Assembly (NCBI RefSeq): GCF_017893945.1
Contig: NZ_CP054257.1
Span: forward strand, 558,001 to 622,000
DNA length: 64,000 nucleotides
Reading direction: 5' to 3'
From: Treponema parvum
GTDB lineage: Bacteria > Spirochaetota > Spirochaetia > Treponematales > Treponemataceae
Part shown: positions 43,785-52,630 of the stretch, in pieces
How the letters are laid out: each line of letters starts with the position of its first letter
Position numbering within the stretch: the stretch's first letter is position 1
Made by a program: the position numbers and the translations under genes
Notes under the pieces: generated by a model
Seen by the model: the letters and a program-made list of their open reading frames with translations, nothing else
Told to the model about the DNA's origin: nothing
Database searches by the model: none

Positions 43785-44564
43785 ATGATAAAAAGATTTT
43801 CCATACTGATAGTTGTTTTTTTGTTCGCTGCGGGCGGCTGCAAAAAATCTTACGCCGAATCCGTACCCATGAAACAATCGGAAGCCAAACTTGCAAAGGC
43901 CTTTGCGATGCTCAGCGAAGACGCCCGTAACGCGATCCCGAACGGCGATCCTGAAGAGTTTTTGGCGGATCTGCAAAAAGTTTTAGACGCGGATAAAGAG
44001 GGACTTCTTGTTCTATGCGACAAAACGCACTCGCTCGGAGCTTCCTATGTTCCGAAAGATCTTGTAACTCTGGAACAAAATGACGCTTATTCCGTAAACA
44101 GAAAAGGCCTTCAACTGCGCCTTACAGCGGAAGAAAATTTGCGCATTATGGCGCAGGCGGCAAAAAAGGACTCCGTCACTTTGCTTGTAAGTTCCGCCTA
44201 CCGCTCATACGATTATCAGAGAGCGGTATATGACCGTCTTGTAAAACTGCAGGGACGGGAAGTTACGGACCGGGAAAGCGCCAGACCGGGAACGAGCCAG
44301 CATCAGCTTGGGACGACGGTGGATTTCGGTTCGATCGATGACAGTTTTGCAGACACCAAGGCCGGCAGATGGGTAAACGCTCATGCGTCGCAATACGGAT
44401 GGTCGCTTTCTTTTCCCGACGGGTACGAACATGTTACAGGATACCGCTGGGAAAGCTGGCATTTCCGCTATATCGGAAAGGAAGCGTGCGCCTTTCAAAA
44501 TAAATGGTTCGGCGGAATACAGCAGTTTATGCTGGAATTTATCCACGCGTACAGATCTATATGA
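43785..44564 (+). CDS. D-Ala-D-Ala carboxypeptidase-like lipoprotein (VanY, M15B)
   Basis: A 259-residue lipoprotein: signal peptide and lipobox 'FAAGGC'. The peptidase M15B domain (about 110-245) contains 'LLVSSAYRSYDYQ', 'GTSQHQLGTTVDFG' (zinc-binding His and Asp) and 'ESWHFRYIG' (second His and catalytic Glu). It would trim D-Ala from peptidoglycan stem peptides in the periplasm. It starts 18 nt after the STAS gene in the same direction, so envelope sensing and wall trimming may be linked. Vancomycin resistance is not implied. Confidence 0.88.
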   Translation: MIKRFSILIVVFLFAAGGCKKSYAESVPMKQSEAKLAKAFAMLSEDARNAIPNGDPEEFLADLQKVLDADKEGLLVLCDKTHSLGASYVPKDLVTLEQNDAYSVNRKGLQLRLTAEENLRIMAQAAKKDSVTLLVSSAYRSYDYQRAVYDRLVKLQGREVTDRESARPGTSQHQLGTTVDFGSIDDSFADTKAGRWVNAHASQYGWSLSFPDGYEHVTGYRWESWHFRYIGKEACAFQNKWFGGIQQFMLEFIHAYRSI

Positions 44565-44618
44565 TGTTTCAGCTGCGGACGCCGCGGTTCCGTAGCCCGC
44601 CGCCTTCCGAATAAGGGC

Positions 44619-45488
44619 CTACCGAACACAGTCCACCGAATAGGAAGTTACGTTCGGAAACGCTTCCCCGTCGATCTGGATCGTAACGGGGTTGTCAAAA
44701 GTTACGGTGATTTTTTTTGCGGGAATCACATCTATGTAGTTTTTTCGGCGCACGTATTTTCCCGAAAGAAATTCCGGAAATATCCTAAATGTTTGACGCC
44801 TTTTTAGACTGTGCGCCGCTACAAAGCTCACGGTCTTGTCTTTGGCCAGCCGATCCTGTTCAGGGGCAACCTTCATTCCGCCGCCGAAATAGCGCCCGTT
44901 CATGGAAGAAATAAGCCATATGTCGTTATAGCGGTGCGGAATTCCGTCCACCACTGCGGTAGCCGAAAAAGGCTTATATGCGTAAAGGAGCCCCCTTGCG
45001 GCGATTAGCGTGTAGTTGATCGGTTTGTCGCTTTTTTGCCTGCTTTTTTCGGCTTCATAACAGCACCAGCCGTCAAGTCCCGCTCCGGTTCCGTTAATAA
45101 AGTGATGAATTTTGCCGTTTATGCTTACGGAAGGCAGGTTTTCAATATATTTTTTAAGGTCGATAAGTTTTTTTTCTTTGGAATGATGAATATCGTGCAT
45201 AAAGTCGTTTCCTGATCCAGACGGAAAAAAAAGCAGCTTTGCATGGATTGAAGAAGGAGAGCCGAAGTCATCGTAGATCATGTTAACAAAACGGTGCAGG
45301 GTTCCGTCTCCGCCTGCGATGACGGCAGTGTCTTTGGGGGACAATTCCACCAAAAGACTTTTTACATTTTTTTCCTGAGTTACGTCAAAAAAGGAAACGT
45401 CGTTTTCCGTTAAGAGCGAGGCGATCAGAGAAAGGTCTTTTTTTGCTTTTTTGTTGTTTGCAAGCGGATTATAAAAAATATACTGCAT
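44619..45488 (-). CDS. Diacylglycerol kinase-family lipid kinase
   Basis: A 289-residue DagK/YegS-type kinase: 'YNPLANNKKAKKD', the nucleotide motif 'AVIAGGDGTLHRFVN', 'FFPSGSGNDFMHD', and 'INGTGAGLDGW' and 'SSMNGRYFGGGMKVAPEQD' for substrate and metal. It phosphorylates diacylglycerol or a related lipid at the membrane. The ATG is 5 nt after the leuS stop, so it is probably the distal gene of a leuS operon. The exact lipid is unknown. Confidence 0.87.
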   Translation of the reverse strand: MQYIFYNPLANNKKAKKDLSLIASLLTENDVSFFDVTQEKNVKSLLVELSPKDTAVIAGGDGTLHRFVNMIYDDFGSPSSIHAKLLFFPSGSGNDFMHDIHHSKEKKLIDLKKYIENLPSVSINGKIHHFINGTGAGLDGWCCYEAEKSRQKSDKPINYTLIAARGLLYAYKPFSATAVVDGIPHRYNDIWLISSMNGRYFGGGMKVAPEQDRLAKDKTVSFVAAHSLKRRQTFRIFPEFLSGKYVRRKNYIDVIPAKKITVTFDNPVTIQIDGEAFPNVTSYSVDCVR

Positions 45489-45493
45489 CTCGA

Positions 45494-48160
45494 TTATTTT
45501 ACTACGATATTTACGAGCTTGTCCGGAACGACTACGGTTTTTACTATAGTCTTGCCTTCCATGAATTTACGGGCGCCCTCCGTCGCATAAGCTTTATTTT
45601 CCAGATCCTTTTGGGGAGCGCCCGGAGGAGCGTCGAATTTATCCCGCAATTTTCCGTTGATCATAACTACGATTGTCTTGGAACCTTCTTTGCAGTAGTC
45701 TTCGCTGAATTCCGGCCATTTTTCATAAGCGATCGTTTTATCATGCCCCATGATCTGCCAAAGCTCTTCGCCTATGTGCGGAGCGTAGCAGGCTAGCATT
45801 TTTACAAAGCCTTCCCACATCGTGCGCGGTATGGAATCCAATTTTGAAACTTCGTTTATAAAGATCATCATCTGGCTAATCGCCGTATTAAAGTTAAGAG
45901 ATTCCGTGTCGGAAGTGACTTTTTTTACCGTCTGCGCGTAAAGTTTGCGTACGTCGGCAATGCGCTTGTCAGTAAGCGGCAGAGTGATGTCCGTTTCGCT
46001 TAAGGGTTTTTCGCCTATCGACCATACTTTTTCAAGAAAACGGCTTATTCCTATTAACCCCTGCGTATTCCAAGGTTTTGACATCGTAAGCGGGCCCATG
46101 AACATTTCATACATGCGCACGCTGTCCGCTCCGTATTGCCTTATCATATCGTCGGGATTTACAACATTTTTAAGCGATTTTGACATCTTTGCCGTAACCT
46201 GCTCAAGTTTTTCATGAGTTTCTCTGTCTTCATATATGCCGGGGGCAACTTCTTCAACCTTGTCTACGGGGACTAAGGACTTATTAGCCCTTTGGTACGC
46301 AAAAGACGTGATCATTCCCTGATTTACGAGCCTTTGGAACGGTTCCGTCGTATTTACCGCTCCCAAATCGTAGAGCACCTTGTGCCAAAAACGCGCGTAA
46401 AGAAGGTGCAAAACCGCGTGTTCCGCGCCTCCCACATATAAATCGACCGGCATCCAGTATTTTATTTTTTCCACGTCGGCAAGCGACTTTGTATTGTGAG
46501 GATCTATGTAGCGAAGATAGTACCAGCATGACCCGGCCCACTGCGGCATGGTATTCGTTTCACGCTTTGCCGGCCCTCCGCATTTGGGACATTTACAGTT
46601 CACCCAATCGTCGATTCCTGCAAGCGGGCTTTCTCCCGTTCCCGTAGGCTGATATGTTTTCACATCGGGCAGCTCAAGCGGAAGATCTTTTTCATCTAAG
46701 GGGACTGTTTTACATACAGGACAATGAACGAGGGGTATCGGTTCTCCCCAATACCGTTGGCGGCTGAAAACCCAGTCTCGCAGTTTGTAGTTTACGGCCT
46801 TTTTACCTATACCTCTTTGTTCAAGCCATGCGATAATGTTTTCTATTGAACTGCGAGTGTCCATGCCGGTAAATTGCCCGCTGTTTATCGAGTATCCGTC
46901 CGCAGCCGTGCATTTTTCCGCCGCTGCAAAAACATCGTTGTGTGCAGAAGCAAGAGCCTTGTATTTTTCAGGATCTTTAGCGGCCTCATTTAAAATTTCA
47001 AGACCTTTTTTTTCATCGCCGCCCGCTAAAGAAGCGATTTCTTCCTTTGAAGCTACAACTTTGATTACGGGCAGAGCGAATTTTTTGGCAAAATCCCAGT
47101 CGCGCTCGTCGTGCGCCGGAACGGCCATAATCGCGCCCGTTCCGTATGAGATAAGAACATAGTCCGAGATCCATATAGGAATTTTATTTCCGTTTACGGG
47201 ATCGATCGCAAAACTTCCCGTAAAAACTCCTGTTTTATCCTTGTTAAGGTCGGTCCTTTCAAGATCGGATTTTTTTGAAGCCGCTTCAACATATTCGCTT
47301 ACGGCTTTTTTTTGTTCTGCGGAAGTGAGCTTTTCTACCATCGGATGTTCGGGCGAGATTACCATGTACGTAGCTCCGAACAGGGTGTCGGGCCGCGTCG
47401 TATAGACCGTCAAAAAATCTTTTGTTTCTTTTCCGTCTTTGTCCGCTATGTGAAAATTCACTTCTGCGCCTGTGCTGCGGCCTATCCAGTTTTTTTGCAT
47501 AAGATTTACCGACTCAGGCCAATCAAGCGTGTCAAGATCTTTTAAAAGCCTGTCCGCATATGAAGTGATCTTTAAGATCCATTGTCGTATCACTTTGTGA
47601 GTAACCGAAGTTCCGCAGCGTTCACATTTACCTTCTTTGACTTCTTCGTTTGCAAGACCTGTCATGCAGCTGGGGCACCAATTGATCGGCGTCTTGGCTT
47701 CATAGGCAAGCCCCTTTTTGTACAGCTGCAAAAATATCCATTGAGTCCAGCGATAATAGTCCGGCGTGCACGTGGAAACGCAGCGGTCCCAGTCGTAAGA
47801 AAAACCGAAGGCCTTTATCTGCTTTGTAAAGTGATCTATGTTTTCCATCGTAGTAGTACGCGGATGCGTTCCCGTCTTTATTGCATAATTTTCTGCGGGA
47901 AGACCGAAGGCGTCATAGCCCATGGGATGAAGGACGTTGTACCCGTTCATGCGCAAAAATCGGCTGTATATGTCGGTTGCCGTATAGCCTTCCGGGTGAC
48001 CCACATGAAGACCTTGAGCGGAAGGATAAGGAAACATGTCAAGTATGTATTTGCGCTTTTCCTTAGGAACGTTGGGATCTTCTTCCGTCTTAAATGTTTT
48101 ATGCTCTTCCCAATATTTTTGCCATTTGGCTTCGATGGTGTCAAAGGGATATTTTGCCAT
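45494..48160 (-). CDS. leuS: Leucyl-tRNA synthetase
   Basis: Charges tRNA-Leu. The 888-residue class I synthetase has '[16 protein letters not shown]' (HIGH motif), the editing domain near residues 230-430 ('[17 protein letters not shown]'), zinc-binding Cys pairs ('CPVCKT', 'CPKCGG') and 'KMSKSLKN'. AAGGAAG precedes the ATG. Length and motifs are canonical for the bacterial form. Confidence 0.98.
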   Translation of the reverse strand: MAKYPFDTIEAKWQKYWEEHKTFKTEEDPNVPKEKRKYILDMFPYPSAQGLHVGHPEGYTATDIYSRFLRMNGYNVLHPMGYDAFGLPAENYAIKTGTHPRTTTMENIDHFTKQIKAFGFSYDWDRCVSTCTPDYYRWTQWIFLQLYKKGLAYEAKTPINWCPSCMTGLANEEVKEGKCERCGTSVTHKVIRQWILKITSYADRLLKDLDTLDWPESVNLMQKNWIGRSTGAEVNFHIADKDGKETKDFLTVYTTRPDTLFGATYMVISPEHPMVEKLTSAEQKKAVSEYVEAASKKSDLERTDLNKDKTGVFTGSFAIDPVNGNKIPIWISDYVLISYGTGAIMAVPAHDERDWDFAKKFALPVIKVVASKEEIASLAGGDEKKGLEILNEAAKDPEKYKALASAHNDVFAAAEKCTAADGYSINSGQFTGMDTRSSIENIIAWLEQRGIGKKAVNYKLRDWVFSRQRYWGEPIPLVHCPVCKTVPLDEKDLPLELPDVKTYQPTGTGESPLAGIDDWVNCKCPKCGGPAKRETNTMPQWAGSCWYYLRYIDPHNTKSLADVEKIKYWMPVDLYVGGAEHAVLHLLYARFWHKVLYDLGAVNTTEPFQRLVNQGMITSFAYQRANKSLVPVDKVEEVAPGIYEDRETHEKLEQVTAKMSKSLKNVVNPDDMIRQYGADSVRMYEMFMGPLTMSKPWNTQGLIGISRFLEKVWSIGEKPLSETDITLPLTDKRIADVRKLYAQTVKKVTSDTESLNFNTAISQMMIFINEVSKLDSIPRTMWEGFVKMLACYAPHIGEELWQIMGHDKTIAYEKWPEFSEDYCKEGSKTIVVMINGKLRDKFDAPPGAPQKDLENKAYATEGARKFMEGKTIVKTVVVPDKLVNIVVK

Positions 48161-48164
48161 ATTT

Positions 48165-48566
48165 TTACTTCCTTACATGCGTTTTAAGTTTGCGCTCGGC
48201 GATTATTATTTTAGGAATTATATTAAAAAAAGAGGATGAATTCAATGAATCGGTTGTGTGTGACGGGTAGGGAAAGCGCGGTTCGGCGGAAGAAGCTCTC
48301 CCGTAACAGGCGGCTTGCATTATCTTTTGTACTGAATCTCCAGGTGCAAAAAGCCGCCTGCGTCCGCCATGGATAGCGGTAGTTTCAAACGCCATTTCGA
48401 TGTCGTAGGCTTTCCCGTTTTCGTCTTTGACCAAAATGTCTAAGCGTATGGATTTTGCTTCCGAGCCTGTGAGTATTGCATTTTGCGATGACAGGTGCGT
48501 TATTTTTCCGATTTGACCGGCCAAGGTCATTTCAAGAAAAGTTTTACAAGTTTCTTCATCCTGCAT
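48165..48566 (-). pseudogene. Rpn-family PD-(D/E)XK nuclease/transposase remnant
   Basis: Residues 'MQDEETCKTFLEMTLAGQIGKI' and 'EAKSIRLDILVKDENGKAYDIEM' match the N-terminal part of recombination-promoting nucleases (PF12784-like). The nuclease core after 'YDIEM' diverges into unrelated 'AFETTAIHGGRRRL', and the reading ends after 133 residues instead of about 280. Upstream in-frame codons (ICKIMQDE) show that the 5' end is also cut off by a stop. A double-truncated remnant behind leuS. Confidence 0.72.
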
Positions 48567-48674
48567 GATTTTACAGATTAAAGTTTTAGTCTTCGTCTAA
48601 AACTTTCAAGTTTGTACCACCGCCATCTTGAGGCGGGGTACAAAACAATTACCAATTACACATTACCCATTAAA

Positions 48675-50723
48675 TTACGGCAGTGCCACGAACGGCTTTT
48701 TGAAGTCCTTCCATATCGATTCACTTTGGTACGCGCTGACCGAGGCGGAGGGCACTTTTAATGTTACGCCGGCTAAGACTACGCCGCTAAAAGCTCCGCC
48801 TCCCAGTGCCGGAGGAGTTGCTGCCATACAGGTAACGCTTTGCAATGCCGTGCAGTTTACACAGAGATTAGTTCCCGTTTCAGTAAGAGTAGATGGCAGT
48901 TCGAGTGTTTTAAGCTTTGTGCATTCGTAAAGGAACATGTGGTCCAATTTGGTAATGCCTTCGGGAATCTTAACATCTTCCACCTTGCTGTAACCGAGGA
49001 AGGCATTCCCTATGGAAGTAAGCGTCGAAGGAATATTGACCGTTTTCAACTTTAAACAGGCGTACAAAGCCCCGTCTTCTATCGTTGTAAGACCTGTCGG
49101 CAATGCAATGGCAGTAAGTTTGCTATTACCCTTAAAAGAGCTGTCTCCCAGTACCGTAACGGAAGTAGGCACCGTATAAGACGTGCCGGTTTTACCGTTC
49201 GGATAGCGGATCAGCTTTGTTTTAGCCTTATCGAATAAAACGCCGCCGTCTACGCTTAAAAAGGCAGTTTCACCGCTTAAAGCAAAAGCCGTCAACGAGG
49301 TTAAATAACCGAAGCCGCTTATACATTGTTTGCTGAAACCGGTGAGGGTATATGTAATACCCGAATATTCGGGCTTTACATTGACGGTATAGACAGTGCC
49401 GCCGGCATCGCTTTCCCGCTTTGTCATTATTACATGCTTTTGTTCCTTGTCGACTACCTTGTACTCTGCACCGTTTGAGAGCGTAAAATTATCGGGAATA
49501 GTTACGGAAGGCACAAAGGATACCTGTATATCCGCCCCGCGTGTTACGGTGTGCTCATAGGTGTTTGTGATATTGCCCGGGACGGCCGTGCCGTTTACCG
49601 TCCATTTTTCCACCTTGTAGCCCGTATCAGGAGACGCCGTAAAGGCGAGTACGGTGTTTTCGGCAACCGCAGTGCCGGAAGTAAAGGCTGTCCCGTCCGC
49701 CTTGTATGTTGCGCTTATAGTGCCGTTAGTGCCTGCAACGCCGAAGCTGACGGTATATGTGGTAGGAGGCTTTAACTTAAAGCTCACGGCAACCGTTACC
49801 GGCTCGGTTATTTTTACCATCGCCGTACTGCTTCCCGCCTGTCCGCCTGCAAGGAGCTGCCCGCCCGTAATCGTCCACGCGTCCACCGTGTAGCTTGCTG
49901 AATCAGGAGAGGCGGTAAAGACGATAGTCGTGTTCTCATTTACCATACCGCCTGCAGGAAGGGCAGGTTCGGCACTTATGCTTCCGTTTGCACCGGCTGC
50001 CATCGTTACCAAGTGCTTCGAAGTAAGCGTTTGCACTTTAAAGCTCACCTTTACGATAAGATTGCCTTTAAGATTTACCTTCGCCGTGTTGTTTCCCGCA
50101 GTTCCCGTACCCGCTTCAAACACCATTCCCGTGCCGAATATCTGCCACTCTTTTACCTCGTAGCCCGCAGCCGGAAAGGCCGTAAAGGTTACGGTTTTGC
50201 CTTTTTCGACATTTATGGGGCTTGCCTCCGTTTCCGTAACTCCGTCCGCCTTTGCTTTAAGCGTACCGTTCCCGCCTTCCACACTGAATGTTACGGCGTA
50301 CTGCGGAAGCGGCGTGCTGTCGCTCTCAAAGCTCACCTTAACCTCGGCCGCCTTGGTTACAGTAAATGAATAGGAACTGTTTGTGCCGTTTACAGGGTTG
50401 CCGTCAAGCGTCCAGCCCTTTACCCTGTAGCCCGAATCGGGTGTTGCCGTAAAGACAATCGTTTTACCCTGTTCCACCTTATCGCCCGAATTGATTTCGG
50501 TGCCGCCAACTGTCGCTTTAAGCGTGCCGTTTGGCGTAGTGCTGTCCACGCTGAATGTTATGGCGTGCTTAGGCTTTGGCGTAGGCGTGGGATCGGGTTC
50601 CGGCGTTCCTCCTGAACCCGATCCGTTGGAACAGCTTATCGCCAGACCTGTAAGTAAAACTGCGGCAAACATCGCCGCCCGGCGCATAAAGCGCCGTGTC
50701 TTTTTGTTGTCTAAGTTTGTCAT
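48675..50723 (-). CDS. Surface lipoprotein with InlB-type repeats and BspA-like LRR domain
   Basis: Start at 50723 (MTNLDNKKTRR, AGGAGG upstream) gives 682 residues. The signal peptide ends at lipobox 'LAISC'. Residues about 50-400 hold five to six divergent InlB B-repeats, each with a pattern like 'GKTIVFTATPDSGYRVKGWT' and 'VKVSF'. A C-terminal region of leucine-rich BspA type (LRR_5) follows: 'FKGNSKLTAIALPTGLTTI', 'LYACLKLKTVNIPSTLTSI', 'LYECTKLKTLELPSTLTET'. BspA-like treponemal proteins bind host matrix or bacteria. The gene follows the HU/DUF4469 gene. Adhesin function is inferred. Confidence 0.87.
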   Translation of the reverse strand: MTNLDNKKTRRFMRRAAMFAAVLLTGLAISCSNGSGSGGTPEPDPTPTPKPKHAITFSVDSTTPNGTLKATVGGTEINSGDKVEQGKTIVFTATPDSGYRVKGWTLDGNPVNGTNSSYSFTVTKAAEVKVSFESDSTPLPQYAVTFSVEGGNGTLKAKADGVTETEASPINVEKGKTVTFTAFPAAGYEVKEWQIFGTGMVFEAGTGTAGNNTAKVNLKGNLIVKVSFKVQTLTSKHLVTMAAGANGSISAEPALPAGGMVNENTTIVFTASPDSASYTVDAWTITGGQLLAGGQAGSSTAMVKITEPVTVAVSFKLKPPTTYTVSFGVAGTNGTISATYKADGTAFTSGTAVAENTVLAFTASPDTGYKVEKWTVNGTAVPGNITNTYEHTVTRGADIQVSFVPSVTIPDNFTLSNGAEYKVVDKEQKHVIMTKRESDAGGTVYTVNVKPEYSGITYTLTGFSKQCISGFGYLTSLTAFALSGETAFLSVDGGVLFDKAKTKLIRYPNGKTGTSYTVPTSVTVLGDSSFKGNSKLTAIALPTGLTTIEDGALYACLKLKTVNIPSTLTSIGNAFLGYSKVEDVKIPEGITKLDHMFLYECTKLKTLELPSTLTETGTNLCVNCTALQSVTCMAATPPALGGGAFSGVVLAGVTLKVPSASVSAYQSESIWKDFKKPFVALP

Positions 50724-50782
50724 ATAGACCTCCTCATAAATAAAATCCTTTATCAATTCCGGCACTAGGCCGGGAAAAACAA

Positions 50783-50894
50783 TTACCTTACGCAGTAAGT
50801 TTGACTTACCCTATGCGGTAAGCCGGAGTTACCTTATGCGGTAAGAGCGGCTTACTCTATGCAGTAAGTCTTCCGCACCCTATGTAATGGTAAG
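50783..50894. repeat. 23-bp tandem repeat of hairpin units, four copies plus remnant
   Basis: Four units with a 23-bp period start at 50783, 50806, 50829 and 50852. Each contains a self-complementary core such as CTTACCCTATGCGGTAAG, with compensating variation (CAG/CGG with TTACC/TTACT). A degenerate fifth covers the stop codon of the HU/DUF4469 gene (50880). They lie between it and the lipoprotein start. Confidence 0.8.
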
Positions 50895-51587
50895 CGGTTT
50901 GGCAAATCTACCGACTTTCAGCGTTTTAAGCTGTTTTGTCGCATTGGCATACTTTGTCCGCACTTCTATGTAGTACGTTCCTGCTTCCAAATCCGCAGGG
51001 ATAATCGCCATAACTCGCGCGGGTTTGTTTTCGGCGATAACCGCTGCACGAACGGGATTCCCCGTTTCGGGGATGAAGAAAATGCCCTGAGAGGCGTCTT
51101 TGGCACCGAACTTGAGCCGTGAGCCGGTAAGCTGCACCACGCCGCCTTTGGTCAGTGTTGTGTTTACCGTGCCGGACACGATGTCGGAAACTTCGGTGAT
51201 GTACGGGTCGGTACTTGCAGTTCCCGTCTTTTCGCACCTGATTTTACCGATTGCGGCTTTGAGCGCAGTTCCCGCCGTCATGTTCAAATTGACCGTGTGC
51301 CGCTTTTTATCGAAGGCGTCGTTAGCCCCGTTGAACACGCCGGAAATGCTCAAGGCGGTGTTCATAAGCGGGGTGTTTAAAGCACAGCCGTCGGCAATAA
51401 CCGAGGCGCACACTTCGCCGTAGATCTGCAAAACCGCCGAAACGTCGGCCCGCGTGAGCGTGGAACCTTTTTGCATCATCAAGTCGATAATCTCGTCAAG
51501 CGTGTACGAGCGCACATCCTGCGTCTGCGCCATAAAGTCGTCCGGCGCAGCGGTAAGTAAGTTTTCACGAAGAGAGTACTTGAGCAT
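50880..51587 (-). CDS. HU-like DNA-binding domain protein with DUF4469 (Ig-like) C-terminus
   Basis: A 235-residue protein of a type common in Bacteroidetes and some treponemes. The N-terminal part (about 1-115) is an HU-like fold ('YSLDEIIDLM'-like segment 'YTLDEIIDLMMQKGSTLTRAD', 'VNLNMTAGTALKAA'). The C-terminal part (about 130-230) is Ig-like DUF4469 ('LTGSRLKFGAKDASQGIFFI', 'AVIAENKPARVMAIIPADL', 'EAGTYYIEVRTKYAN'). AGGAGG precedes the ATG. It may bind DNA or act as a nucleoid protein; function unproven. The surface lipoprotein gene is downstream on the same strand. Confidence 0.8.
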   Translation of the reverse strand: MLKYSLRENLLTAAPDDFMAQTQDVRSYTLDEIIDLMMQKGSTLTRADVSAVLQIYGEVCASVIADGCALNTPLMNTALSISGVFNGANDAFDKKRHTVNLNMTAGTALKAAIGKIRCEKTGTASTDPYITEVSDIVSGTVNTTLTKGGVVQLTGSRLKFGAKDASQGIFFIPETGNPVRAAVIAENKPARVMAIIPADLEAGTYYIEVRTKYANATKQLKTLKVGRFAKPLTIT

Positions 51588-51598
51588 AAATACCTCCT

Positions 51599-51643
51599 AA
51601 AAATTGTTTCGCAGACTTTATCAAAAGCCGAGAAACAATTTTT
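51599..51643. repeat. Hairpin, 12-bp arms, upstream of the HU/DUF4469 gene
   Basis: AAAAATTGTTTC (51599-51610) and GAAACAATTTTT (51632-51643) pair perfectly. The adjacent GCACTTTC/GAAAGTGC (51646-51653, 51669-51676) forms a second hairpin. Both lie just upstream of the gene's AGGAGG site. Confidence 0.65.
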
Positions 51644-51788
51644 ACGCACTTTCGCAAACGTTAGTTGAGAAAGTGCAGACCGATAATGCGACGTTTTAGG
51701 CTGAGGCCTAAAACTCGACGTTGAAGCGAGCGGCGCTATTTGAGCCGTGAGCTTCAACTGACCTCCTTTGGTAGGGCGAAAGACACCC

Positions 51789-51822
51789 GATAAAAAGCAT
51801 ACGTCCGTGTATGCTTTTTATC
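51789..51822. repeat. Hairpin with 14-bp perfect arms
   Basis: GATAAAAAGCATAC and GTATGCTTTTTATC pair perfectly over a 6-nt loop (GTCCGT). It looks terminator-like in either direction because of the T/A runs within the arms. Confidence 0.65.
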
Positions 51823-51975
51823 CCGAGTTTTCTGTCGAAAACTTGCAGGTCTTATTCAGGCGGACGTCCTGTCCGGTTTCTTCCTTCCCCTAAAACCCAA
51901 CCCATCTTCCAAATAACGCTTAAGGGCTCCGAATTGCTACGCCTTGCTTGCAATTCCTTAAGAATCCCGCTCAAG

Positions 51976-52057
51976 AATGTACGTCCTTGTACATTTTCAG
52001 CTGCGAGTTTAACCTCCTTTTCTGTAGGAACAGCCGCTTTGCAGACAAAAGCGGCTG
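51976..52057. repeat. Two further hairpins
   Basis: AATGTAC/GTACATT (51976-51995, loop GTCCTT) and CAGCCGCTTT/AAAGCGGCTG (52031-52040 and 52048-52057). The first shares its loop with the 51789 hairpin. Confidence 0.55.
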
Positions 52058-52177
52058 TACAGGCAAACTGTGGAAAAATAAAAAAACGCACAAGGGCGCA
52101 ATACTGCCTTTATGCGTTTGATTTGTTGAGAAAAGTTGTGTGCGTTTGAGTGAAAATTTATGCGGGCATGAGTTAGG

Positions 52178-52261
52178 CGACCGACCGACCGACCGACCGA
52201 CCGACCGACCGACCGACCGACCGACCGACCGACCGACCGACCGACCGACCGACCGACCGAC
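52178..52261. repeat. Tetranucleotide repeat (CGAC)21
   Basis: 21 uninterrupted CGAC units (84 bp). Slippage by one unit changes spacing or frame by 4 bp, as in phase-variable loci. Both flanking genes are more than 300 bp away, and the frames through the tract have no homology. Confidence 0.95.
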
Positions 52262-52593
52262 ATTATTAGGCGCGTTTCATCTTTGTCAAGTACTTGAGCG
52301 TGATTTTTCGTGTTTTGTGCATTAAGCGCCGGCGGCAGTGCCCGCGATCGGCGTATAGCCGTTCGCAGCGCGCTGTGTCGCGCCGGAGATAGAGCTGTAC
52401 CTACGGTATCGTACATAAGTCTCTCGTAACAATAGATTGCGGGACTGACTTAAGATGACTGATGTGTTTATCATACCGTTTTTCTCCGCAGATTTCAACT
52501 TTTAGGGAAAGTTTTTTGCTGCACGGACAGGAGGCGCAGAGCTGCGCCGCTTTTGCCCGCGGCATACGTGCGGCGGCTGTCAGTGCGCGCGGT

Positions 52594-52622
52594 TTGAAAA
52601 AAATCCGCCGTTAATGTATACT
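52594..52622 (+). promoter_or_regulatory. parE promoter in leaderless arrangement
   Basis: TTGAAA (52594-52599), 17 bp, TATACT (52617-52622). The ATG at 52631 follows 8 nt later, without a ribosome site. Confidence 0.7.
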
Positions 52623-52630
52623 TGTACCTT

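Larger units (their letters stand above)
51588..52630. other. Gene-free, repeat-rich region of about 1 kb
   Basis: No convincing gene. It contains at least five perfect or near-perfect hairpins (51599-52057), a (CGAC)21 tetranucleotide tract (52178-52261) and the parE promoter (52594-52622). Two hairpin loops share TACGTCC-TGTA. Apparent reading frames here encode only low-complexity repeats. Confidence 0.7.

Noticed and set aside
43785..44564. Vancomycin resistance gene
   Set aside because: VanY-type M15B lipoproteins are common housekeeping wall enzymes; no vanHAX-type genes are nearby.
47582..48187. 201-codon plus-strand frame opposite leuS
   Set aside because: leuS is certain on the other strand; this frame has no homology or start signal.
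50783..50894. CRISPR-like array
   Set aside because: Units are adjacent with a 23-bp period and 5-bp linkers rather than spacers, and no cas genes are present.
52009..52416. Reading frames of repeated SVGR (minus strand) and DRPT (plus strand) through the CGAC tract
   Set aside because: They only translate the tetranucleotide repeat; flanks have no homology, start site or codon structure of a gene.
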